The notes: generated by a model from the sequence alone, not told the origin. 64,000 nucleotides of DNA from Ophiura sarsii (GCA_035610835.1 CM069446.1:50693625-50757624); one strand, 5' to 3'. Positions 51,201 through 52,777 are shown, counted from the stretch's first letter. A program made the numbers and translations.

Positions 51201-52118
51201 TTGCCCATTACACCATATGGCATCCTGCTTCAGATACAATGAGATAAAGATGTGTTTGATTGGCTGTATGCCTTCAATCCATTATCAGCTGGTTCTATAA
51301 GGTTAGTAAAACTGGGTAGAAAGGTGATTAACTGGGTTTAAAGGCACATTTGACCAGGATTAGTAAGGTTTAACACATTTTCAGTGTGCCCATTACACCG
51401 TGGCTTCCTGCTTCAGACACAAAGAGATAAAGACATGTTTGATTGGCTGTATGCCTTCAACCCATTATTAGCTGGTTCTATAAGATTAGTAAAACTGGGT
51501 AGAAAGGTGATTAACTGAGTTTAAAGGCACATTTTACCAAGATTAGTAAGGTTTAACACATTTTCAATGTGCCCATCACACTGTGGCTTCCTACCTCAGA
51601 CACAATAAAGACATGTTTGATTGGCTGTATGCCTTCAACCCATTATCAGCTGGTTCTATATGGTTAGTAAAACTGGGTAGAAAGGTGATTAACAGGGTTT
51701 AAAGGCACATTTGACCAGGATTAGTAAGGTGTAACACATTTTCAGTGTGCACATTACACACAAGATTTGTTCACATTTTTTGTTGCCAGGAAGCTCAGGT
51801 GTTATCAATGGATCTTGTAACGGAACTGTACAGTACCTGTATGATATGACAAAAGTAGTAGCACAGTAGCAGAGTTACTGGTACTGTGCGGCTACTTTGG
51901 TGGTTAAGTCAGTTGTTCTTTAACTGTACCCATACAAGTCCTGGGCATACAGTTCCTATGCAGGTACTTGCAGCAGAGTAACCACGATGCCGGTATAAGA
52001 AAATAGCTGTGTACTGTTACTTATATCTTTGATTTAACTATAGCAATATCTTTCATATTTATACATCTTATCTCTTAGGTCAAAACTTTCGCGGCGCTCC
52101 TCAACACAGATGAAATAG
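9188..52118 (+). CDS. unc-104/KIF1A: kinesin-3 motor protein, KIF1A/KIF1B/UNC-104 type, 3' part of gene
   Basis: This is the gene-level entry; the exons are listed separately. The spliced product gives about 970 residues, collinear with the stalk and tail of vertebrate KIF1A and KIF1B as I remember them. Landmarks in order are [119 protein letters not shown] and a C-terminal PH domain ending [20 protein letters not shown]. Family knowledge: these plus-end motors carry synaptic vesicle precursors along axonal microtubules, and the PH domain binds phosphoinositides on cargo. The motor and FHA parts lie upstream of the window, so neither the start codon nor the promoter is visible. All introns are GT-AG. 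I cannot tell KIF1A from KIF1B; invertebrates usually have a single gene. Confidence 0.95.
9382..9414. repeat. short hairpin (inverted repeat)
   Basis: CTTTTTCATGTAAA and TTTACATGAAAAAG are separated by about five bases in the 319-bp intron between exons 1 and 2. Part of the motif repeats again just downstream. Confidence 0.8.
9590..9658 (+). CDS. unc-104/KIF1A: unc-104/KIF1 exon 2 of window
   Basis: This 69-nt phase 0-0 exon encodes [20 protein letters not shown] followed by three lysines. It is the most conserved block of the KIF1B-type stalk domain and almost identical to the vertebrate sequence I recall. The acceptor CTTTCTTTTTCAG is strong and the donor is AAG|GTAAGA. A symmetric exon this conserved is probably constitutive. 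Confidence 0.96.
9679..9927 (-). mobile_element. TTAA-flanked MITE, copy 5
   Basis: It begins 20 bp after the exon 2 donor. The left end is eroded (GGCACTTTCCACGCAGC) and the right end is intact, GCCGCGTGGAAAGTGTTAA. It fills most of the short intron. Confidence 0.8.
10018..10196 (+). CDS. unc-104/KIF1A: unc-104/KIF1 exon 3 of window
   Basis: It encodes [20 protein letters not shown], then [20 protein letters not shown] and THYWTLEKL. The acceptor is CTCTGTCCTTACAG and the donor AG|GTAGGG, ending in phase 2 inside an arginine codon. It completes the conserved KIF1 stalk module begun in exon 2. Confidence 0.95.
10674..11060. mobile_element. palindrome-array element, copy A
   Basis: The ends are imperfect inverted repeats, AGTGTACTTTAGGTTCCAGA and TCTGGGACCTAAAATACACT. 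Between them about nine short palindromes of the form CCAGTATCGNNCGATACTGG follow at roughly 35-45 bp spacing, joined by short AT-rich linkers. Copy B at 53301-53615 has the same order of palindromes and linkers, so this is a dispersed element and not a local microsatellite. It lies in the intron between exons 3 and 4. No coding frame is seen. Confidence 0.75.
11246..11392 (+). CDS. unc-104/KIF1A: unc-104/KIF1 exon 4 of window
   Basis: It encodes [20 protein letters not shown], a variable stretch, and then [14 protein letters not shown], with arginine split across both junctions. The acceptor is TGTCCTAACAG. The donor AG|GTAAGG is repeated 27 bp downstream at 11420; using the second donor would read GGA AGG TAA and stop, so the first must be the coding one. 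Confidence 0.94.
11378..11427 (+). repeat. 27-bp tandem duplication of the exon 4 donor site
   Basis: TTAGGATGGTTGGAAGGTAA occurs twice with a 27-bp offset. The duplicated unit holds the last 15 exon bases and the donor. Confidence 0.95.
11489..11882. mobile_element. foldback element, copy 1
   Basis: The two arms of about 190 bp are inverted copies of each other. They share GATCATAAATCATAAATAT, CAAAATCATGGTTTTAAG with its inverse, TGCAGATTT and the ends AAGGCTTATTATG / CATAATAAACCTT. Another two-armed copy lies at about 40035-40394 and a one-armed copy at 13310-13527. No internal gene. Confidence 0.75.
11917..12190. mobile_element. CAGTTCC-type MITE, copy 1 (diverged)
   Basis: It opens with AGTTTGAACAGTTCCAGATT and contains CAGCAGCGAATGAATACAGA, shared with the copies at 22657, 35573 and 50200. 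The right end is hard to place. The rest of this intron (12191-13082) holds an AAT/ATT microsatellite at 12447-12480 and plain AT-rich sequence. Confidence 0.5.
13083..13293 (+). CDS. unc-104/KIF1A: unc-104/KIF1 exon 5 of window
   Basis: It encodes [20 protein letters not shown], then [14 protein letters not shown] and [14 protein letters not shown], ending FNRK. This matches the vertebrate segment with [10 protein letters not shown] and PDYGSG. The acceptor is TTATTATTTCAG and the donor AAG|GTATAG. Length 211 nt, ending in phase 0. Confidence 0.95.
13310..13527. mobile_element. foldback element, one-armed copy
   Basis: The sequence matches the right arm of the element at 11489-11882 (TTATGATTTATGATCAGAAA, CCGGAAAAGATCACGTAATA). 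It fills most of the intron between exons 5 and 6. Confidence 0.7.
13620..13710 (+). CDS. unc-104/KIF1A: unc-104/KIF1 exon 6 of window
   Basis: It encodes [20 protein letters not shown] and then [10 protein letters not shown]. The RIVEGQ motif is conserved in KIF1A and KIF1B. The stretch is serine-, asparagine- and acid-rich and is probably a flexible linker. Phase 0 in, phase 1 out; acceptor CCCGTTTTAATCAG, donor GTAAGA. Confidence 0.92.
13932..14058 (-). mobile_element. tRNA-derived SINE, copy 1 (truncated)
   Basis: It shares ACGCTGCAGGAACGT, ACAGCCAT, ATATAGGTTGGTTGAGGAAT and GAGAGCCCTAGAGCGTG with the better copy at 37396-37590. Read on the minus strand it contains a B-box-like GGGTTCAATTCC. 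It ends at a 27-base C tract (14059-14085). Confidence 0.7.
14059..14310. mobile_element. C tract followed by GACCGACC-type MITE
   Basis: A run of 27 C leads into CTGTTCTACGGACTAGACCG. The inverse end, GAGGTCTGTTGGCCCGTAGA, closes near 14275, just before exon 7. Confidence 0.6.
14327..14513 (+). CDS. unc-104/KIF1A: unc-104/KIF1 exon 7 of window
   Basis: After an acidic, serine-rich linker it encodes [20 protein letters not shown] and then [13 protein letters not shown]. This is the start of the C2-like domain; vertebrate KIF1A has [17 protein letters not shown] here. The exon ends AA in phase 2 at donor GTAAGT, so the next residue is an Asn completed by exon 8a or 8b. Its last 72 bases and the donor are duplicated downstream. 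Confidence 0.95.
14514..15426 (+). repeat. intron with 179-bp tandem duplication of exon 7 3' end
   Basis: CACATTCAGGGTCACTGTGT at 14442 recurs at 14621, and the copy runs through the donor (second GTAAGT at 14693) into the intron. The copy reads ACC TCA TAA, an in-frame stop where the exon has TCG GAA. It is therefore a pseudo-exon piece with an intact donor. The rest of the intron shows weak further echoes (TGTAGGCCCTC, ATAGCCTG) and nothing else I can identify. Confidence 0.9.
15427..15517 (+). CDS. unc-104/KIF1A: unc-104/KIF1 exon 8a (conserved member of exclusive pair)
   Basis: It completes Asn and encodes [20 protein letters not shown] followed by [10 protein letters not shown]. This is nearly the vertebrate KIF1A sequence, so it is the ancestral form. 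It forms part of the C2-like domain. The acceptor ACGATTCTCTGCAG has a short pyrimidine tract; the donor is AAT|GTAAGT. Length is 91 nt (phase 2 in, phase 0 out). Exon 8b has the same phases, and joining 8a to 8b would create a stop at once. Confidence 0.95.
15696..17410. mobile_element. long-arm TA-flanked MITE (outer, mariner-like ends)
   Basis: It starts TACGAGGGGGTATCAAAAAG and ends with the inverse, CTTTTTGATACCCCCTCGTA. The arms are long: the left arm to about 15870 matches, inverted, 16120-16250 plus 17362-17410. A second element (16251-17361) is inserted in the right arm at a TA. Removing it leaves an almost palindromic element of about 600 bp. No transposase frame is seen. The pair lies between exons 8a and 8b. 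Confidence 0.8.
16251..17361. mobile_element. inner TA-flanked element with CAGGGTGAGTC ends
   Basis: The left end is TACAGGGTGAGTCAAAAAAA and the right end its inverse, TTTTTTTGACTCACCCTGTA. TA is duplicated at the insertion point in the outer element. The interior of about 1.1 kb is AT-rich with no long open frame, so it is a non-autonomous Tc1/mariner-type derivative. Confidence 0.8.
17760..17856 (+). CDS. unc-104/KIF1A: unc-104/KIF1 exon 8b (alternative twin of 8a)
   Basis: It completes Asn and encodes [20 protein letters not shown] followed by [12 protein letters not shown], aligning along the whole of exon 8a with two extra codons. The acceptor has a long pyrimidine tract (TTATTTTCTTATTTTGCAG) and the donor is AAT|GTAAGT, identical to 8a. 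The shared PPLGFY.VQN is written with different codons in 8a and 8b, which points to selection on the protein and not to a young copy. Exon 8b has lost most charged residues of 8a: R, E, E, R and K become neutral or are absent, while one D is kept. It is 97 nt, so only one of the pair can be used. Confidence 0.9.
17880..18110 (-). mobile_element. TTAA-flanked MITE, copy 6
   Basis: TTAACACTTTCCACATGGC begins 24 bp after the 8b donor, and the element closes with GCGTGGAAAGTGTTAA. Confidence 0.85.
18177..18298 (+). mobile_element. TTAA-flanked MITE, half copy
   Basis: Only the right half of the family is present (AAGTACAAACATGCC.. to CACGTAGTGTTAAC), with an eroded terminal repeat. Confidence 0.75.
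18525..18989. mobile_element. two TTAA-flanked MITEs sharing one TTAA, opposite orientation
   Basis: Copy 7 (18525-18747, + orientation) and copy 8 (18744-18989, - orientation) abut at a single TTAA (18744-18747). The pair forms a long inverted repeat of about 220 bp per arm in the intron upstream of exon 9. Both keep the family interior. Confidence 0.85.
19218..19391 (+). repeat. 112-bp tandem duplication
   Basis: AACCATAATAGTTGATAC and AGTAGCTGAGTCTTCAGAAT each occur twice at about 112 bp spacing. It lies in the intron just before exon 9. Confidence 0.85.
19520..19638 (+). CDS. unc-104/KIF1A: unc-104/KIF1 exon 9 of window
   Basis: It encodes [20 protein letters not shown], then [19 protein letters not shown] and a split Arg. 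[10 protein letters not shown] is a hallmark of KIF1A and KIF1B and closes the C2-like domain. The acceptor is TTTTTTTATTGTAG and the donor AG|GTGAGT. It accepts either exon 8 form in phase 0. Confidence 0.95.
19639..20276 (+). repeat. intron with two long G tracts
   Basis: G-rich runs lie at 19704-19728 and 20001-20022. Faint copies of the exon 9 end (CCAGCAATGCAC) recur at about 19750 and 19930, which may be remnants of an old junction duplication. Otherwise this is G/T-rich simple sequence. Confidence 0.7.
20277..20329 (+). CDS. unc-104/KIF1A: unc-104/KIF1 exon 10 of window
   Basis: A 53-nt exon encoding [17 protein letters not shown], with Arg split at the start and a phase 1 end. It matches the basic, proline-rich SRRHFP..MPLSKP stretch of KIF1A. 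The acceptor is a very long pyrimidine run ending CTACATACAG; the donor is GTGAGT. Confidence 0.92.
20365..20635. mobile_element. MITE with ATGTGA..GATCAAGCG ends
   Basis: The left end GTTAACATATGTGACTCGAT and the right end GATCACATCACATATGTAAA are imperfect inverted copies, and both carry the inner GATCAAGCG and AAGTC..ATGTCGG/CCGACATGTGACTC parts. Part of the family also lies at 13885-13935. Confidence 0.65.
20955..22470. mobile_element. inverted-repeat element carrying a nested element
   Basis: AAAGTGAAACTTATCCCAAC plus GTGGGGGATGAAAA near 20970-21010 recurs inverted at 22420-22465. The interior holds the TA-flanked element at 21105-22276 and a direct repeat of TTGTACATATCTGTATATAC at about 21086 and 22313. 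Confidence 0.6.
21105..22276. mobile_element. TA-flanked mariner-type non-autonomous element
   Basis: The left end is CAGGGTGTCCCAAAAGTCTG and the right end AGACTTTTGGAACACCCTG, with TA on both sides. These are typical Tc1/mariner-like termini. The interior of about 1.1 kb is AT-rich with no long frame; it includes an ATT microsatellite near 21645. Confidence 0.75.
22532..22640 (+). CDS. unc-104/KIF1A: unc-104/KIF1 exon 11 of window
   Basis: It encodes [20 protein letters not shown] and then [17 protein letters not shown]. Vertebrates have KYDLLVWFEI.EL..GEY here. The acceptor is GTTTTCCCCACAG and the donor GA|GTAAGT. The second half starts the DUF3694-type domain. Confidence 0.94.
22657..22860. 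mobile_element. CAGTTCC-type MITE, copy 2
   Basis: TTAAATCAGTTCCAAATTGA at the left, then the family core (CAGCGAATTAGTACAGAAGA) and CpG-rich GCGTGGCGCACGCGTG. It begins 16 bp after the exon 11 donor. Confidence 0.6.
22875..23050. mobile_element. palindrome-array element, truncated copy C
   Basis: At least four CCAGTAT..ATACTGG palindromes and the linkers (ACAAAGTCAGTGTTCCAG, TAGCATGTG) match copies A and B. Both terminal repeats are missing, and the right edge runs directly into a copied piece of exon 12. Confidence 0.7.
23051..23121 (+). pseudogene. displaced partial copy of exon 12
   Basis: CCTGTTACACCAGGGTATAT and about 50 following bases match exon 12 from 23202 at 151 bp offset. The exon's CAG is TAG here (GGT ATA TAG), so the copy is non-coding. 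It has no acceptor of its own. Confidence 0.9.
23148..23299 (+). CDS. unc-104/KIF1A: unc-104/KIF1 exon 12 of window
   Basis: It encodes [20 protein letters not shown], then [17 protein letters not shown] and WRDIKEIVV. The HQGIQRR motif is invariant in KIF1-type kinesins. The acceptor is TTATTCTTCATCAG; the donor G|GTATGT leaves phase 1. Confidence 0.95.
23417..23633 (+). other. CpG-rich open stretch in intron, function unknown
   Basis: A GC- and CpG-richer block lies in an AT-rich intron. It is preceded by CTTCCAG and followed by CTCAAGGTAACG, both splice-like, and open in one frame with [20 protein letters not shown] and IPRRVELLK. Spliced after exon 12 in phase 1 it would meet TGA at once, so it is not a normal cassette of this gene. 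It may be an exon of a truncated isoform or a repeat fragment. The rest of this intron (23634-24020) shows nothing clear. Confidence 0.3.
24021..24126 (+). CDS. unc-104/KIF1A: unc-104/KIF1 exon 13 of window
   Basis: It encodes [20 protein letters not shown] and then [15 protein letters not shown], with Arg split at the end. VVGRIR and ILSLNLLS match vertebrate KIF1A. The acceptor is TTTAATTGCAG and the donor AG|GTAAGC. The 878-bp intron after it (24127-25004) is AT-rich with no element I recognise. Confidence 0.94.
25005..25119 (+). CDS. unc-104/KIF1A: unc-104/KIF1 exon 14 of window
   Basis: It encodes [20 protein letters not shown] and then [33 protein letters not shown] is a signature of the family. 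The acceptor is ACATTTTTTACCAG and the donor GAG|GTAATG, phase 0 out. Confidence 0.96.
25126..25262. mobile_element. GGGCCGTATTC-type element, partial copy
   Basis: GGGCCGTATTCTCGTACTAA opens it seven bases after the donor, with the same interior as the element at 842-1951 (AACTCTGCAAATCTC). The rest of the intron (25263-26052) has no clear element. Confidence 0.65.
26053..26186 (+). CDS. unc-104/KIF1A: unc-104/KIF1 exon 15 of window
   Basis: It encodes [20 protein letters not shown], then [20 protein letters not shown] and KDMD with a split Cys. RDA.I.P.RSLRSLF matches KIF1B. The acceptor is CTTTATCACAG and the donor TG|GTAAGT. Confidence 0.95.
26338..26518 (-). repeat. 11-bp phased repeat, site 1
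   Basis: Successive 11-mers such as CCATGTGACAC, CCATGTGATGC and CCAAGTAGAAG follow in register, with a 33-bp higher-order period. On the minus strand the unit is about ACATGGGCATC, the same as at 43790 and 46935. The long frames here are a by-product of the repeat. Confidence 0.85.
26590..26705 (-). mobile_element. tRNA-derived SINE (different family)
   Basis: Read on the minus strand it contains a perfect B box, GGGTTCAAATCC, followed by TGCTAGAGCCAAAGTTATTG. No complete tRNA cloverleaf is evident, so a SINE head is more likely than a tRNA gene. Confidence 0.6.
26793..26854 (+). CDS. unc-104/KIF1A: unc-104/KIF1 exon 16 of window
   Basis: A 62-nt exon encoding [20 protein letters not shown], with Cys split at the start and Gly at the end. 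NRVTG.YEL is conserved in KIF1A and KIF1B. The acceptor is CTCTTTCAATTACAG and the donor G|GTAAGT. A 12.9 kb intron follows. Confidence 0.94.
27111..27308 (+). mobile_element. TTAA-flanked MITE, copy 9 (internally deleted)
   Basis: TTAACACTTTCCATGCGG to GCATGGAAAGTGTTAA, shorter than the other copies by about 45 bp. Confidence 0.8.
27859..28504 (+). mobile_element. TTAA-flanked MITE, copy 10, interrupted
   Basis: The left part runs from TTAACACTTTCCATGAGGC to AATGCATTAAATAAG. The right part resumes at TAAGTATAAACATGCC and ends ATGTGGAAAGTGTTAA. Another element sits between the parts. Confidence 0.85.
27965..28381. mobile_element. MITE nested in TTAA-flanked MITE
   Basis: The ends are GCCAAACAAA and TTTGTTTGGC, inverted. 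Inside are GTCTCAAAGCTTGCGCGCGC on the left and AAGCTTTGAGACAAAC on the right. The flanking TAAG at 27961-27964 and 28382-28385 looks like a 4-bp target duplication, because uninterrupted family members have a single ATAAGTACAAAC here. Confidence 0.8.
28577..28952. repeat. inverted repeat rich in TATGTGTATTT
   Basis: AATGGAAAATTT and AAATTTTCCATT bound a segment with repeated TTATGTGT and its inverse ACACATAA, which would fold back on itself. Confidence 0.6.
30441..30712. mobile_element. foldback MITE with arms of about 75 bp
   Basis: AGCCCTTTTATGGCAAAAGC and GTATCTTATATGTA on the left match, inverted, TACATATAAGATAC and GCCATAAAAGGGCT on the right. The central spacer is about 110 bp. Confidence 0.75.
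31972..32030 (-). repeat. 11-bp phased repeat, site 2 (short)
   Basis: Five units in register: CCATGTGATAC, TCATGTGAAAC, CTATACGATAT, CCATACAAAAC, CCATGTGATGA. The family and orientation are those of site 1. Confidence 0.7.
32745..33025 (-). mobile_element. tRNA-derived SINE inside inverted ends
   Basis: On the minus strand GGTAGCTGTAGCTTGCCTAT resembles an A box region, and TGGATCGATTCCCGG a B box with one mismatch. The outer TACTACCACCTTAACCCTAA and GGTAGTGTTAAGG are inverted. It is not a tRNA gene, as no closing acceptor stem is seen. Confidence 0.55.
35457..35512 (+). repeat. 56-bp G tract
   Basis: Nearly pure G with single A or C interruptions; strong G-quadruplex potential on the + strand. 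Confidence 0.95.
35573..35786. mobile_element. CAGTTCC-type MITE, copy 3 (best copy)
   Basis: TATAGTTTAATCAGTTCTAA at the left and GGAGCTGATCAAACTATA at the right are inverted ends. The interior is CpG-rich (GCGCGCATGTGGC, CTCGCGCGTATGC). Confidence 0.75.
36128..36425 (+). repeat. about 96-bp tandem repeat, three copies
   Basis: CATGCTCAGAGGCTCCGTCC and AGTGACCCGTGT occur three times, and GGGATCTGGGTAC closes each unit. From 36560 to 37260 looser repeats of AGAGGTCAAACTCTCT and CCGATTAGCAT follow. Confidence 0.9.
37396..37590 (-). mobile_element. tRNA-derived SINE, copy 2 (best copy)
   Basis: Read on the minus strand from about 37585: TGTAGCATAGTGGCCACG is an A box region, and CCCGGGTTCAATTCC a B box. 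A tail of GCTGCAGGAACGTCTAC / AAAAACAGCCATTTTTAATG follows, with the tail unit present twice. Copy 1 is at 13932-14058. Confidence 0.75.
38663..38955. mobile_element. GACCGACC-type MITE with long G tract
   Basis: GACCTCTCAGGTAGGGTCGG at the left and GGTTGGTCGGGCAGTAGGAC at the right; the interior has G runs at 38765-38812. Confidence 0.6.
39243..39275. repeat. 33-base C tract
   Basis: An uninterrupted C run 260 bp before the assembly gap. Confidence 0.95.
39537..39636. other. assembly gap (100 N)
   Basis: Exactly 100 N, so the true length is unknown. It ends 79 bp before exon 17. Sequence on both sides is intronic, so no exon need be lost, but one cannot be excluded. Confidence 1.
39716..39861 (+). 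CDS. unc-104/KIF1A: unc-104/KIF1 exon 17 of window
   Basis: It encodes [20 protein letters not shown], then [20 protein letters not shown] and [34 protein letters not shown] is highly conserved in KIF1A and KIF1B. The acceptor is TTCCATGCCAACCAG and the donor GAG|GTGATA, phase 0. Confidence 0.96.
40035..40394. mobile_element. foldback element, copy 3
   Basis: It has two inverted arms with ATGATCATAAATC and AAAATCATGGTTTTAGAG on the left, and AAACCATGATTTTGAGG and ATGATTTATGATCC on the right, as at 11489-11882. It is followed to about 40560 by sequence like 1790-1900. Confidence 0.7.
40659..40892 (+). CDS. unc-104/KIF1A: unc-104/KIF1 exon 18 of window
   Basis: It encodes [20 protein letters not shown], an acidic serine-rich stretch, and then [20 protein letters not shown] and SVK. 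VEK.RH.LLLR and KCLRLL match vertebrates; the linker is poorly conserved. The acceptor is CTCTCTCACACCAG and the donor AAG|GTAATT. The end of the exon with its donor is repeated in tandem three more times; only the first donor keeps the frame without a stop. Confidence 0.94.
40845..41208 (+). repeat. 91-bp tandem repeat carrying the exon 18 donor, four copies
   Basis: CTACTCATGCAGAACCAGAT begins each unit, at 40845, 40936, 41027 and 41118. Each unit holds 48 exon bases, the donor AAG|GTAATT and 43 intron bases. Each also carries two ATTTGCAT octamers. The copies differ by few bases, so they are recent. The rest of the intron holds a G tract at 41904-41924, degenerate GGGGTCTTAAGAAC-like repeats to 42240, and two MITEs. 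Confidence 0.97.
42423..42663 (+). mobile_element. TTAA-flanked MITE, copy 11
   Basis: A very well preserved copy: TTAACACTTTCCACGCGGC and CCGCGTGGAAAGTGTTAA at the ends. Confidence 0.9.
42785..43050. mobile_element. GACCGACC-type MITE
   Basis: GCGACAAAAAAAACCACCCT with GGGCCCGACCGACCC at the left; CTGAGAGGTCTGTTTGTCTG to TTTAGTCGCC at the right. Confidence 0.7.
43376..43650 (+). CDS. unc-104/KIF1A: unc-104/KIF1 exon 19 of window (start uncertain)
   Basis: It encodes a disordered linker rich in P, E and T ([20 protein letters not shown]) and then [11 protein letters not shown] before the PH domain; vertebrates have LLVPDIQEIRVSP. The end is AG|GTCAGT. Two acceptors fit phase 0: GATAAG ending at 43375 and CACCCTACAG ending at 43405. 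The second has the better pyrimidine context and the first adds ten residues. I give the longer form. Confidence 0.85.
43790..44155 (+). repeat. 11-bp phased repeat, site 3
   Basis: Degenerate 11-mers in register, for example ACATGTACATT, ACATGTGCATG, AGATGGATATC, ACATGGGTATC, and later ACACAGCTATC, ACGTGCTTATC, ACATGGGTAAT. The array ends ATTACATGGGTATCACCTGC about 40 bp before exon 20. Confidence 0.85.
44195..44387 (+). CDS. unc-104/KIF1A: unc-104/KIF1 exon 20: first half of PH domain
   Basis: It encodes [20 protein letters not shown], then [20 protein letters not shown] and [12 protein letters not shown], with Ser split at the start. This gives strands 1-5 of the PH domain, including the basic residues around strands 1-3 that contact phosphoinositide in the family. 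EYSEDQQAM is nearly invariant. The acceptor is CACCACGCAG and the donor AAG|GTATGT, phase 0. Confidence 0.96.
46935..47620 (+). repeat. 11-bp phased repeat, site 4 (about 60 units)
   Basis: Read in 11-base steps almost every unit follows RCATGGNTATC: ACATGGGTATC, ACATGGGGCTG, ACATGTATATC, ACATAGATATC, ATATTGATTTC, ATGTAGGGATC, ATATAGTTATC, ACTTGGATATT. A block of about ten units recurs with few changes at 46980, 47075, 47215 and 47345. Register is kept over nearly 700 bp despite much base change. The array ends ATTACATGGGTATCACATGC about 20 bp before the cassette exon. Confidence 0.9.
47640..47732 (+). CDS. unc-104/KIF1A: candidate cassette exon inserting 31 residues into the PH domain
   Basis: A GC-rich 93-nt block lies between TCAATTATATCAG and CCT|GTGAGT. 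It is open in phase 0, the phase shared by the exon 20 donor and exon 21 acceptor. It encodes [20 protein letters not shown] and eleven more residues ending HHPMKP, a small-residue-rich, probably disordered insert. It would fall between strands 5 and 6 of the PH domain. The vertebrate KIF1A sequence I remember joins MLK to TPNTF directly, so the exon is likely optional. No homologue is known to me. Confidence 0.7.
48119..48612. mobile_element. two GACCGACC-type MITEs in tandem
   Basis: Copy one (48119-48300) runs from CTCTGTTCTAATGGCCCGAC to TGCCCGTAGAACAGGATT. Copy two (48395-48612) runs from CACCCTGTTCTACAGGCCCG to GTTTGCCCGTAGAATAGGG. Both have inverted ends. Confidence 0.75.
48785..48999 (+). 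mobile_element. TTAACCCCCTG-ended MITE, copy 1
   Basis: CTAACCCCCTGGGGTCTACC and GGTAGTTCTCAGGGGGTTAA are inverted ends. TTAA plus a CCC terminus is the piggyBac pattern. The interior has GATTGG/CCAATC pairs. Two more copies lie at 52563 and 54069, inverted. Confidence 0.8.
49279..49440. repeat. 58-bp inverted repeat (hairpin)
   Basis: CTTGTGTTGAATTTTCGTTT with ATTCCAAGTAGGAAA on the left, and TTTCCTACTTGGAATTTTTA with CGAAAAATTCAACACAAG on the right; the loop is about 35 bp. Confidence 0.85.
49845..50185. mobile_element. hAT-type MITE with 8-bp target duplication
   Basis: The ends are CAGTAGCGTAGCCAGG and CCTGGCTACGCTACTG. CCTGCAGT is duplicated directly at both sides (49837-49844 and 50186-50193). 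Eight-base target duplications and CAG-type ends are the hAT pattern. The interior is purine-rich with a C tract near 50035; no transposase. Confidence 0.9.
50200..50417. mobile_element. CAGTTCC-type MITE, copy 4
   Basis: TATAGTTCAGTCAGTTCCAA to TTGGAACTGATCAAATTG; it starts within a few bases of the hAT MITE. Confidence 0.7.
50502..50741 (+). mobile_element. TTAA-flanked MITE, copy 12
   Basis: TTAACACTTTCCACGCAGC to GCCGCGTGGAAATGGTTAA. It is the last element before exon 21. Confidence 0.85.
51007..51125 (+). CDS. unc-104/KIF1A: unc-104/KIF1 exon 21: second half of PH domain
   Basis: It encodes [20 protein letters not shown] and then [19 protein letters not shown], with Arg split at the end. 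This gives strands 6-7 and the C-terminal helix, including the conserved Trp of PH domains (DWLYA). The acceptor is TTTGCTTTCAG and the donor AG|GTTAGT. Decayed copies of the whole exon follow in the next intron. Confidence 0.96.
51126..51775 (+). pseudogene. three decayed tandem copies of exon 21 plus a fragment
   Basis: TGATTGGCTGTATGCCTTCA occurs at 51081 (real exon), 51257, 51440 and 51618, a unit of about 180 bp with exon and intron parts. The copy at 51257 has an in-frame TGA after CAA. The copy at 51440 is open but its donor GT is AT. The copy at 51618 has CAA TAA after a deletion and an altered donor. All lack the TTTCAG acceptor. A fragment (TTTTCAGTGTGCACATTACAC) starts a fifth unit near 51737. 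The remaining intron to 52078 shows nothing clear. Confidence 0.93.
52079..52118 (+). CDS. unc-104/KIF1A: unc-104/KIF1 exon 22: C-terminus and stop
   Basis: It completes Arg and encodes [12 protein letters not shown] followed by TAG at 52116-52118. Vertebrates end SKLSRRRSAQMRV or similar, so the terminus is conserved. The acceptor is ACATCTTATCTCTTAG. Confidence 0.95.
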
Positions 52119-52245
52119 TAGCGTCTACGATCATATTACCAGGAAATAAACAACAGAAAGCCGATGACACGCCTGTGTATGCTGAACACTCATAAAACAG
52201 TACAAGAGAGAAAGAATCTACAACCCTGTATCAACTTGCTAGACT

Positions 52246-52434
52246 GTAATTAGTTAACCTCTAACCCCTTGGGCCATGCATGAATGATTCATTGATAATC
52301 ATGAATAATTCATGACCGTTGTATCAACTTGCCTGTCTGTCTGTCATCAGTATTTGTAATTAGTTAACCTCTAACCCCTTGGGCCATGCATGAATGATTC
52401 ATTGGTAATCATGAATAATTCATGACCTTGCTGC
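52246..52434 (+). repeat. 110-bp tandem duplication with hairpins in the 3'UTR
   Basis: TGTAATTAGTTAACCTCTAA starts each copy (52245 and 52355). Each copy carries two perfect short palindromes, ATGAATGATTCAT and TCATGAATAATTCATGA, adjacent to each other. It lies about 130 bases after the stop codon. Confidence 0.9.
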
Positions 52435-52488
52435 GATAGCATTTATAAGTGTATGTGCTGTGCATTCCAATATTCAGCAGTGTGCCCG

Positions 52489-52511
52489 AATAAAATCATG
52501 TGAAAAATAAA
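52489..52511 (+). terminator. candidate poly(A) signals
   Basis: AATAAA at 52489 and again at 52506, about 370 bases after the stop. Another AATAAA at 52145 is probably too close to the stop. The true cleavage site cannot be fixed from sequence, and a longer 3'UTR is possible. Confidence 0.4.
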
Positions 52512-52562
52512 AACAACCAACCGTAAACATGACTCCCATGTAATGCTGATTTGCTCTGCTCA

Positions 52563-52777
52563 TTAAACCCCTGAGAACTACCGGCCGATTGGTCAGAAAG
52601 ATGGATACATCATTTATTGCACCAATGAGAGACATTGTTAGAATAATTTTATCCCTAATAAAGATGGGAGTGAAACATTTTACAAGCTGCATTTGAATTG
52701 GCTATTCATATGAGTACATCTTGTAATTAACCAATCAGAACTACTGTAAGATAGACAGGTAGACCCCAGGGGGTTAA
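52563..52777 (-). mobile_element. TTAACCCCCTG-ended MITE, copy 2
   Basis: TTAAACCCCTGAGAACTACC at the left and ACCCCAGGGGGTTAA at the right; the interior matches 48785-48999 inverted. Confidence 0.8.
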
